Part shown: positions 33,545-44,500 of the stretch, piece by piece
How positions within the stretch are numbered: position 1 is the stretch's first letter
Layout of the letters: every line of letters starts with the position of its first letter
From: Asterella californica
Taxonomy: Eukaryota > Streptophyta > Marchantiopsida > Marchantiales > Aytoniaceae
Length of the DNA: 64,000 nucleotides
Assembly (NCBI GenBank): GCA_036924285.1
Contig: JAYKYS010000002.1
Coordinates: 2,356,001 to 2,420,000, forward strand
Direction of reading: 5' to 3'
Position numbers and translations under genes: made by a program
Notes under the pieces: model-generated
The model's input: the letters and a program-made list of their open reading frames with translations, nothing else
The model's database searches: none
Told to the model about the DNA's origin: nothing

Positions 33545-35705
33545 CGGATAATTGACATCATGACATTAAATGTGAAGCTAACCAATCCGTCCGAATGTCC
33601 AAGCTAACACCCAATAGATGTCCATACCGAGCGAGATGCGATATGTTGAACAATAAATGCTCTAAGAAACTAACAACTAAGATAAATGCTATAAAGTGAA
33701 GAACCCCAGAAAAACAATTATTTCCTAGGCAGAATACAAAATATGAATGTAAATCCTCTATTGTAAATATCAAAGAAGTTAAGCTAAAATAATGCAATAT
33801 TAGAAATAATCTAAGTCCATGGAAAAAAAAAGATAACTAGAAACAGCGAGAGAAAACAAGGAGAGAAAGAAACAGAAAAAGAGACAATGAGAATGAAGAG
33901 TGAGCAAGAGAAGATAAAGTGAGCCGTGCAGTCTCGACCACTTGATTTTTCACACAAGAGGAAAACCCACATGCGTAGATGTGGCAGCAGCCTCTGTCTA
34001 CTGGAATCCAGCTGCCAGCCAAGGATTTCTGGCAAGCTCACGGATGTGGAGACGGCAAATCAGCCACCGTCTGCGGCTGGAATTTCTAATCCCATGGCTG
34101 AAAAATATCCATGTTCTGGCAAATGTGTTCTTCGATAGAATTTCACAGTGGTTATATCAAAAACACCTTTGTACAGTTATGATTTGAAATTTAAAAATGA
34201 ATATTCTCTAAATTTCTCGTAGATGCTTGTAAATTTTAAAATGTCACTGTGTACAACATACATGTCAATTTACAATCATCATGAATTCTTTTTGTAGGTC
34301 TTCAACATCGCTTTCTTTTGAACCATAGATACGTAGCACTCTTCCACAAATGAATGGATGCCAACAAGTTGAAAATCGGGTGGGAAGAACCACCTCTGTC
34401 AGTTCTTGGAGATTAGAGATTAAACTGATTAACGGTGGGGTTCCCATCGCTAAAATAGAGACAAGGGTGGTTTAATAATAACTTAAACATTCGAGCCCGG
34501 ACTGCTCTAGACTTTTCTGCAAATGATTTTTCAAAGCTAACACATACGATTGTCCTTACATGTGATCTTTGAGCAGAGCATCAGATGATAGCAACGGAAC
34601 TATCGATTGCTAAGATGGCACCTACTACTCTCACGTGGTTCTTCAAGAAATTGAGATGTTCAATGTCATTCGTGTGATGCTAGCAAAACAGCAAGTTGAA
34701 ACACAAATGTGCTCTTCGACAACCGGCCTCAAAAAATTCAAGATTTAGTACGGCTCATAGCTAACTCGACTAAACAAAAAATAGTGCAGTCCGGGAAACA
34801 AGTTTATCTCCAACCCTCACCGTCATATGCACGAGTCAGAAAACCCGATCTGAAAAAACTATGTGAGACCGCACCCTAACTCTGACTCGCGAAGATCATG
34901 TTTGTGTGGAACAAACATGCATTTTCTCAGAATGACGCGATATGACTTGGTATTTCATCTCGTGGAAAACCAGAAGTGTCATAGAACAGTGACAGTAATG
35001 ATCGTCTGAAATAGACATCCGAAGTGAACTCTGCAGAGAGGAACCAGAAAAGGACATACACAAAGTCTCGGTGAAAATTCAATATTAATATTGGTTACAG
35101 AAATCTACCCGGAAAAGATAAAATTTCTTCCGGTTAGTTGAAAGATTATTTAAGAAAGATGCTTAATACGCGAGGAAGTTCAAGGCATAAACAAAGTTTC
35201 CAGAAAGATTTCTAACATGTAGAAAGTTATTTTCAGGGAAAAGGAACACGAAAAGACTTAATTAATTACTTCTAAATGCAGCAAAGCTGGAAGAGGTGAA
35301 TATGCATGCAAGACCAATTTTGGAGAACTTTTGTTCGCTTGTTATTATTAGAACAATATTATAAATATGATGAAAATTCTATATCCAGTTGACAAGAGTA
35401 ATTAAATTAATCTCTAAATAATAAGTGATAACTGGATCTGGTGATGTGAGAAGATCCAAACATAACTCATTACATGACAGTATTAACTCTACATTACGTG
35501 ATGACCAATTCAGCTATAAGAAGCTGAAATAATCATGTATTAACTAGTATAACAGACAGTTACTTTGCAGTTACTTTGGTAAGAGATAATGTCCTGAAAC
35601 TCTCTCACGTGAGCTCGAATCCCACTGAGGGAAAAAAAGAGTAGTCGGCATGAAGAGAGGTTCAATCTTGAACCAAAAGACTGTACTAAAAAATACAAAG
35701 TGCTG
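33545..35705. other. no gene recognised
   Basis: ORFs are short and lack domains. At about 35575-35640 a tRNA-like box B (GAGCTCGAATCCCACT) may mark another truncated SINE, but no box A is clear. Confidence 0.4.
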
Positions 35706-35932
35706 GTAACGAGGATCCTTTATTGTTTCATGAGAAAAAAGATGCAAAACGAGGAGTTAAAGGGATCTGTTTGTCATTCTGGCTTGTGCTAGACCTGAAG
35801 ACAAAAGTCTTTGTTACCAGCGAGGAGTTGAGAGGACCCGTTTATCATTTCTGGGAGAAAAAGCACAAAACAAGGAACCAAGGGGTCTCTTTATCATTCT
35901 AGCTTGTGCTAAACCTGAAGATAAAAGTACCA
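35706..35932. repeat. two-copy tandem repeat, about 113 bp
   Basis: Units at about 35706-35819 and 35820-35932 share blocks including TCATTCT, GCTTGTGCTA, ACCTGAAGA and AAAAGT in the same order. The copies have diverged by many substitutions. Confidence 0.8.
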
Positions 35933-36977
35933 GAGCGCGGTATTCGTCGAGAGTCAAAATAATTCTAATGAAAAAACAATGTAAGTTCAATACAATTAAC
36001 GGACTAAGGTCCGGTGATATACTCCAGTACGTGGAAATTGTAAATAAGATAACATGTTGTCACTTCTAATGATAATGTAACAGTATATTCTAAGACGTAA
36101 CTATTGTAAACTTGAGGTTCGCAATTTCTATAAATCAAGGTTCTGGTTAATCAAAAACTACAAACTGAAAACCAGAATTTCAAAGGTATCTAAATTCTAA
36201 ATATAATTATTTAGAAATTTTAGTCAAATAACTTCTATAAAATTTAAAAATCAATTACCAGAAGAACCGTAGTTGAGATCAAAATTTTGTCACCAAAAGT
36301 TTTATTGTTATTTCAACCTAAAATTTCATCTCTACCTTGGTATAATTATACTCATAGAGTCACACCAAACATTTGAAAACTTTGTAAAGTTGTACATGAA
36401 GTTATGAACTTCTCAAATTACTTATTTAAGGATAAAAGATATTAGTTCTAGTCATTTCTATTTTTCTCATTACATATATTTTTCTTTTCTCCCATCCAAT
36501 GCAAATCCAACCCCAATGTTTCTTCTCTTATCTAAATATTTTTCTCAAATTTGTTAAGGCAGTATAATATACGCGCAGAGCAATGTGAGTATACCTTTTA
36601 TTCAAGACATAAAATGACGAAACTATAAAACATAATTAGTTATAACAGTATATATGTATAAGGATGTCAATTTCGAAAATGGACAGAGATTCGAACAACG
36701 GTATCCTCGATATTTTGGTTTTGAAGATCGACTCTTTCAACCTTTCAGACATCCGTCCATTTCATAGTCAATAAGACAAAAGTTTAAAACTTCCAGTTCA
36801 AACTATAGTGACGATTTAAAATGCATATGAGAATAATAAATAATATTTAAATAACAATTGAAAAGTAAAATTATATTTCTTATAACCTTGAAATTGTATT
36901 TTTTTCCTTATGGGAAAATGAATCATCTAAAGAGTTATATTATATACCGTATGGGGTGTATTACGTTGTACCCTACG
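35933..36977. other. AT-rich stretch, nothing recognised
   Basis: No ORF, RNA gene or element termini are seen. Confidence 0.5.
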
Positions 36978-37102
36978 TAGGGTCGCACCCAGTCTTTAGA
37001 TAAGGTCGTCCTGAAATCTTTCATTCATATAGGTTTTAGCCTTTATTTAATTGCATTCCTCAGTTACTGTTTAGGATCGCACCAGTCCTTGGGTAAGGCC
37101 GT
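36978..37102. repeat. spaced direct repeat around GGTCGCACC
   Basis: TAGGGTCGCACCCAGTCTTT (36978-36997, continuing to 37009) recurs as TAGGATCGCACCAGTCCTTG (37072-37091, continuing to 37102). Both continue with a GGTAAGG/GATAAGG block and CCGT/TCGT. A 12-nt palindrome CCCTACGTAGGG (36971-36982) overlaps the first copy. Confidence 0.75.
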
Positions 37103-39679
37103 ACCTTAAAATCATGCCGGGGTGTATGCTAGCGTGCCCCAAAAACAAATACTGTAAAGAAGCAGACTGTTCCCTTTCACTTCAGGAAGCAAAAGTTGAG
37201 GGGAGAACGTTCTGTCAGCTACGTGGCATAAAGCAGGAGAGGGTTGTCAGAACGCGTTGAGAGACCGCCAATCAGTCGCGACAAAAAGGTCATCGAAGCT
37301 ACGTTATAGGTTCTGGAGAAAGTGCAAGGACGAGTCTACAGTGTAAAAGGATTACAATAATAATAAGAGGAAAGAGAAAAGGAAAACATGAACGGTGAAA
37401 ACACCGATAAGCAAGCGTCCAGTCATGCCTTTCACCCGAACCAACCCGTCCTGAAACGCCACGTGGGACCGGGTATCATACACGATATTCAGTTTTGTGA
37501 AGTGACTGAAGTGAGACTGCCCATATCATTGCCTTATCCTTTCAGCCACAACTACGTCCACGTGGAGCACAGTCAGGCCAAACACAGGAACCACAAAAGG
37601 AAACGACGTGGCTCTCTCAGCTGCTTGACTCACGCTTTACTTCCGAAGAGGAACACGCGACGCAACGAATAGCCAACGGATAGAAAGACCCGAACTTCCG
37701 AAGCAATTTAGAAGAGTAATCTCTTTGAGTACTTTTCGTAACAGAAATTATTATCCATTAGAGTCCATTCCCACTCGGAAGTTGGAATCAAGTCTCTCTC
37801 ATTTTGTGCGCTCTCTAGGTTCTATCTTCGAAACTGAAAACGAAAATTATAAAATCGGTGTTGTTTTAGAGGAGGTTTTTACTTGGAGCTATCCTTCTCA
37901 TAACAGTTTTGCTTCTCCGTCTACAGAGTGAAGGATTTTACTTTCCTGTATCCTTCTTAACCATCATAGATAGTCCTTAGACAACGGTGTTATGTTCTTC
38001 ATTTCACTCTCTTTTCTTCGAAATCTCACTGAGCGACTGGAGTCTGAAGAGCATGACATCGTGATGTATATACAACGATAGTGCATCAGTCTCCACATAG
38101 GTCCACTCAGTCATCGCTCAACTAACCAATACTAAATTTATGCGGAACCATTTCAAACAGCAAAATCTACGACGAGACAACCAGACATATGATGATATGT
38201 TGGAGACATCAATGCATCAATGCATAAATACCATCCACTTAGAACACATTGGGCACGAGCCGAACATACATGGGTTCATGTGTGACGTAGCACAAGCTCA
38301 CATCAATGCATTATCAACGTCTATTGAAATGAAGAAGTGAAGAGCGAACGTATCTGATTATGTAGATTTCACTGGAATGAAGTCAAAATGTGTCTCGTGA
38401 ACAAATGTGTAAAGTCACATACTAGATCCGAGTTCTTGTAGTGAATCGAGAATTGGTTGAATTCTCTTAAGTTTTCTGATTCTTACAAATACTGTAATGA
38501 ACTGATAATATGGTTGTACAATGAAAATGCATACAATGAGCATTCAAACATATCTGAGATCATGTTGCATTTTGGCAGATTCGCTTTCGACTATGGGGCA
38601 ACTTCCAGAAAGTGATAAATGACATTGCTATTTTTTTTTATTTTCGACTACTCATGTTTGTAACTGTCGATGGTCGAGACTGTATCAATGTCGGAGGCAC
38701 CTTACAACACTGATGTCTGAGTTAGGTACATAGTCCTGAGTATGCTTGTTCTTGTATTGATAAAGTAGATTGTTCGTTATCTTTTTTTTACAGAACCTTG
38801 ATCTTGAAGAAAAGACTAAGAATTGATAACAAATATCTCAGAGATGGTGAACAGTCAACGGCGTGTAGCAATGCCTGTCGTGCTAGCACGGGTAGCAAAA
38901 GTGCTACTCAAAATTCTTATCCAATCTTTAGTTTCATATACTTGGAGTCATGTTAAAGACTAATCCGTTATCTAAATCTAGTCCTAGCACATCTTACTTT
39001 CCATAGCCCTTGGAAAACACGTATTCTGGAACAGCGACGGAATAGAACTGGATCTGAAGATAAAAATTGACAATGGTCTTCAAACAAGATCACATTCGAT
39101 GACAATTTTCACTAGAGACAAGTGGTGTATTAATGTCCGAATGTAACAATGATCCAAGATCATTATAATCTAAATTTAACAACCAGACTACTTTTCTCAA
39201 CTAGATAATGCTTTAGAACTGGAAAATCTAAAGCACAAGTCTAGCTTTAGTTTTGATAACAATGATTATTACAGATGAAGTTTAGAACTCTGAAAATCAC
39301 TGAAGAATCCATATCACTCGTTTTAATAAGAAATCTCAATGAATAATCCATAGTCTAAAATGGTTATGAGAGACATTGTAATCAATCAAGCAATCATTAT
39401 GAGAAAATATATGATAGAGCGGAACATTCTTTATAGAACACAAGTGATTATATAACCATTCTCAATCAAAATTCGAGAACATTATTAGAAAAATAAAGTT
39501 ATATAAAAATCGATATTAAACTATAAAAATAAATTTATCTATAAATATTAAAAGATGCTCGAAATTACAGTCGCAAGAACGTGCAATAATAAACCATAAG
39601 TTAAAGATAGACAAGTGCGCTTTCGAGAGTACAATTGCAGTATCCGCTAAACAAAGGAACTACTTTAGTTTACGTTAAC
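37103..39679. other. unassigned; weak open frames and a dispersed repeat
   Basis: An open frame at 37388-37672 (ATG, 94 codons, basic C-terminus) and another at 37725-37931 have no recognisable domain. GAACACGCGACGCAACGAAT (37651-37670) starts a 38-bp block that recurs at 49152-49189. From 38.3 kb to 39.7 kb nothing is recognised. Confidence 0.35.
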
Positions 39680-39719
39680 TTATCACCCAACCCTTCTTGA
39701 CGGAAGGGTTAGGTGATAA
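39680..39719. repeat. hairpin, 17-bp stem, one mismatch, 6-nt loop
   Basis: TTATCACCCAACCCTTC (39680-39696), loop TTGACG, then GAAGGGTTAGGTGATAA (39703-39719). Sixteen of 17 pairs match. The right-arm motif recurs at 5114, 27791 and 30403. Confidence 0.9.
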
Positions 39720-41584
39720 ATTAAGCTTGCTGCACTCTTCCACCTTCAGCTGGAAGAGAGGCGATCTTTAACCATGGGTTAGAAGATGCAAGTGTGCGCC
39801 AGACTGGAAGGAGTATCTTCATCTTCTCTCAACAAGTGAAAGTGCATTGTGCGCTAGTCTGGATGTTGGCCTGGGCATATTCTGTGCTAGATTGATCGTG
39901 CAACATTATGGGCAAAAGAAGTTGAAAATGGGGAAGGTACGTCTTGGATGAAAGTGGAATGCAGAGCTGGGTGATAGAACTCGGAACTTCTGAAGGTTGA
40001 AGGACAGTATCCGTAGTACGTATGAATGGCCCTAAATACGGATGGCCCCATATCCTTCAAGAAAAGCACGAGGGAATATGGGACTTCACCTGGGCAATGG
40101 TTTGGAAGGCCTTAGCGAACAGGGTTGGATTCCGTCGGAACTAAGGCTAATGGTAGGCCCGGGCACTGCTATGGAACAGCGGAGGCTCGGGGAAGGGTGG
40201 AAGGACGGTGAGCAGTGAGCTAAAGTGGAAGGACAGGTGCGGTGGGCTATGGCGCAGAGGAAAGAGAACGAGGACTACTAATGGCGACTATGTCCGCCCC
40301 AGTCAGCGGCAGGAACAACAAGCAGCAGCAGCTCCGCTGGCGGCAGCAGAGCAGCAAGAAGAGATCGCGAGCCGTGGAATTGGATTTGTCCAATGCCTAT
40401 CGCGGCCGGTGAATTACCGACTGCTTATATTGCTTGCTCATCTGACGACGATCGGACAAAACAAAAAAGCACAACACTGAAAAATCGTCTCTGAGACAGA
40501 GTAGTCTAGCGCAGAACCAGTATTCTCCTGTCCTGGCTCACCCACATTCTTTTTGTTGCCTGCGTGTGTATCGTTTTCTGCTTTCTGTTTTGTCCTTTAT
40601 AACTTTGGAAGAATCTGATTAACATCCTAGGACCCACGGTAGGGGAAAGATGGGAAGGCTGTGACGCAGAGAGGTTGATTAAGACATCGGGAAGGTGTTT
40701 GCAGTTGTAGAGGCGGAGCTTGATTTGCGCTTTGTCTTTCGGGGTTAGAGCACATCTCTGATCTGCGGGGGCCGCAGGGCATGCCAGAGACCTGCACTGG
40801 TCGCGATGCTCGAGACAGCGGGTCTGGAATAGAGTGAGAGGAAAACGTTCAGGTTGTGGTCCAGTGGACTGGCTAGATCTAGGGGTTGGCGGGAACGGTA
40901 TTGAGTTGTTACTTGTTGCTTTCATTTCAGTGAGCGGCGTCCGTGTGGGTCGAGAACCGGTGTGTAGGGCCTCATAAGTTGGGAGCGGTAGGATGGACTT
41001 CCTTTTTTTTTTTTCGTGCTGGGAGTCGTGGTTGAGAGCCTCAAGCTCGCGTGCGGGAAGAAACCAGAGGAAGAGAGCGCAGAGGGACTTACCAGACAGG
41101 AGAGCAGGAAAGAGAAGTGATCGCTTTGCGAATCCCGTAGGTTTTGTTGGTCCCGGGTCAAGCAAGTTAGTCCCTTCCGGTTATTTGTTCGTTATCCCCT
41201 GAGTCTGGCCAAAAAAAGCTTTCAGTATCTGGCTCTTACAGGTGCTCATCATCACCTCGGGAAATCTCTGAATCGGGAGGAGATCAGCAGTGTGTGAGCC
41301 TAGTAGTTGTTGGAATATCACTCTCCGGCGGGGTCTCGAGAAGCCGTAGCTCCTCGAGAATCTCCTTGAGACCGCAGTCTAAGGAATACAACAGAACTAC
41401 TTCTCCCTTGAACTCTGCCCGACGGCTCTCGTTTCGCCCCCCTTCTCGACGCGCGGAGACCTCAATTAAGAGCCAGTCTACCAGCCTCAACACTCACAGG
41501 AGCCAAACGTCTCTCAGCTCGACCTCGAGTTGTTCGAAGAATACTTTCTGGAAATCTTGGGCTGAACGGGGTAGCGGCTACAAG
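39720..41584 (+). promoter_or_regulatory. upstream region of the malate dehydrogenase gene
   Basis: The DNA changes from AT-rich to GC-rich at about 40.0 kb, as expected for the promoter and 5' leader of an active gene. A pyrimidine tract lies at 41000-41013. No clear TATA box or transcription start can be assigned. Open frames here (219 codons on the minus strand at 40506-41165; 90 codons on the plus strand at 40208-40480, with Gln/Ala runs) lack known domains and are probably GC-driven. Confidence 0.5.
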
Positions 41585-44500
41585 ATGGCTGCGGCAACCA
41601 TATCCAAGGTTGCTGGACCCGTGGCACCATTTGCCGATAAATCGGTGACACCTTTCCGCGATTCTATTGTGGGCCAGAAATTGGATGTTAGTAGTGTGTT
41701 TTTCGGCCCTTCTCTGCGGGTGAAATCGGCCTCGAGTAAACGCTCAGTGTCTCGGTTGTCTTCTCGACGTTCACCACGACCTGGAAGTGCTTTCTGCGCG
41801 GTCGCTCCTACGAGGTGAGATCCTCCATACTCTACCACCCGGGCAGGGAACAGGAGAGGGAAGAAAAGTGTCTCATGCCCTTTGCTCCACTTACATTACC
41901 TGGAGTATTGGTAACACACTTTAAATTTGTACACATTTCAGTCGTCATGTGGTGTTGAGAAACCTGTGGATATCCGAGCGCTTCCCCTCAGATCTAGGTG
42001 AAATTAAGGCGTCTGCTGCTTATGGGGCGCTCGTAGTACCTGATGTGTTTTTCACTGTACTCGATATGCTCGCTTATGAACGCGAGAACATTGAATGCTT
42101 GCACGGTCGATGTGGATTGGTTTCTTAAGGAGTTGTTTCTTCGTATTCCTGTGTCCTCCTCCTTGCGGGCCGAGGAGGACCGATGGCTTCCTTGCTCGTC
42201 GCCTCCATCCTTGACATCTCAAAATTTATCTCTCCGCAGCAGCTGGATGAGCCAGTTATTCTGTTGGGTATGTTATTCCAAGTATGAGGTAGCTCGTTGG
42301 CCCCTCTGAAGGGGCCTTCGCGTTCAGAGTTCATTAACTGTTTTGAGAGGCATGAAGACTCCGGAACAAAATTACTCTGTCTTGTTTCTCTCTAACTAAC
42401 GTGGGGAATATGAAGATATTTGACGTATGAAGATAACTAACGTGGGGAATAGAGGTGCCGCCCCTATCCTGCGACTTGTCTCATGAACACTTAAGAGCGG
42501 TTGCATTTCCGTAAGCCGCTTGGGCATACCTCAGTCTGAGTTAATTCGAAGGGTCTAGTTGCTTGGTATAGAGACCTTGTTAGTTTCCCGTGCTCTTTGA
42601 CTTCTCCAGCTAGCCTGCTTCTCCACCTTCAACATCTTCCACCTTTTTTCCGGCTAAATGATAAATTCAGAAATGCGATTGCTGGGTGTCTGGCCGATAC
42701 ATGCGCAGAGCTTTCTTACATCGCTTGCGCAAGGTTTCTGACATTCTCGTTTCCGTCGCAAGCACATTGAGCGCGTGTGGTGGTAGATTCCCTTGGTCAT
42801 GAGCCCAAGCACAAATCGATGAAATTTGTAGTCCATGGGAGCTTTGCCTCCTTAATTCTAGCTCTGATTGCAGATCTTTATGTTGATGACTGTCTTTATC
42901 ACCGTTTCTTACCATTTGATTACTGATATCGCGATTGTACCTAATACAGCCCAGCACAGACATCAGTTGAGCAACCCTCTGCACAGCCATCTGCTACAAC
43001 TACCTCCGAGTCTACGAGGACGGAATGTTTTGGAGTTTTCTGCGTGACGTACGATTTGAAGGAGGTTAGTAGGAAAATGCAGATACTAGACAGCCGTCAT
43101 CCGCACTTAAACGTGCACGCAACTCTTCTTTTCTGGACGAATGAAAGTGACTTGAGGTCATTCTCAAGGGTTTCTTTATAGATTGCTTTCTCAGTGAAGG
43201 TCACCATTGAGATTCTCAGATTTTGATATCAGGATGAAAGGCCGAAGACATGGAACAAGACCGTTCGAATTGCAGTATCTGGTGCGGCTGGTGCAATTTC
43301 CAACCACCTGCTTTTCAAGGTATTGCAGATTTTCTTGTTGAATTTACACTGGTGTAATAATGTAAGCTGCATATTGACAGCCCTATGCTTGTCTTCCATG
43401 TGCTCCTATTCAATACCCGATGAGCGCACTCATTCAAGATCAGTAAGTTTTCTTCGGTTACACGAGCTAACCGTTACTCTGTGGTTGTTTTTCTGTGGAA
43501 TGTACCTGCAGCTAGCTTCGGGAGAAGTGTTTGGACCGGACCAGCCTATCGCGCTCAATCTTCTGGGTTCTGTGAGGTCCAGAGATGCCCTAGAAGGTAA
43601 ATTGCTGGTGCCAAGGGCTATTCTCATTGTATTTGTATGTCGCACCTCATGTTAGATCGCTCTTATACTAGAGTGTATGTGCGACTTGTTTAAATAAAAA
43701 AAATCGATAAACTGAACGCACACATGTACGTAGCATTCTGCCGTTGTACCTCCTTCGGTAAAGCCAGAAAATTTGTAATACCTCTCTGGGATATAAAGCT
43801 AGGAAATTTGTAGCTTCGGCATATGGGTTGTAAAGTGAGGATCCCACGGGATCTCCGGAATACCAGTTCAAGACTTACTGACATTTTGAGCACCTTCATC
43901 AGGAGTTGCAATGGAGTTAGAAGATTCTTTGTTCCCGTTGTTGCGGGAAGTCAACATCGGAATCGAACCCAGAGAAGTTTTCCTCGACGCTGACTGGGCT
44001 TTGCTAATTGGCGCGAAGCCACGGGGCCCTGGCATGGAGCGAGCAGACTTATTGGACATTAATGGTCAGATTTTTGCTGAACAGGTATGAAAGATTTTGG
44101 TATTTTCTAGACTGCCAAGCGTTTTCTTCCACTTCGCGGAGTGCAAGATCAAGATTGCTTGGACGTAGAATAGCCTGCGAAAGTCCATGAACTCATTCTC
44201 ACTAGTAATTGTCGGGTTTCCAGGGAAAAGCTCTGAATGACGTTGCGAGCCCTAATGTGAAAGTTATGGTAGTTGGAAATCCCTGCAATACCAAGTAAGT
44301 GACGGCTCCTATTTGAGTTGTAAGGACGTGAGCTACTAAGACAGAGTTGAAGCTCTGTGGTCCTTTCGGCACACGTTCTTGCATCTTCTAGCTGGTTCTG
44401 CCCTTTCCCTGTTGAGCAGAGAATGTTAGCTCATGTAGGCGAGTGCAGAGAGGTGACAATTAATCTTGCGCTATTTTGCTATATGCAGTGCTCTAATAGC

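Noticed and set aside
35706..35932. CRISPR-like repeat array
   Set aside because: Only two diverged units without regular short spacers, in a plant-type genome.
40208..40480. 90-codon plus-strand frame with Gln/Ala runs
   Set aside because: Repetitive GCA/CAG composition explains the open frame; no family match or splice context.
40506..41165. 219-codon minus-strand open frame upstream of NADP-MDH
   Set aside because: No domain, low-complexity Pro/Ser/Arg composition, and it lies in GC-rich promoter DNA where stops are rare by chance.
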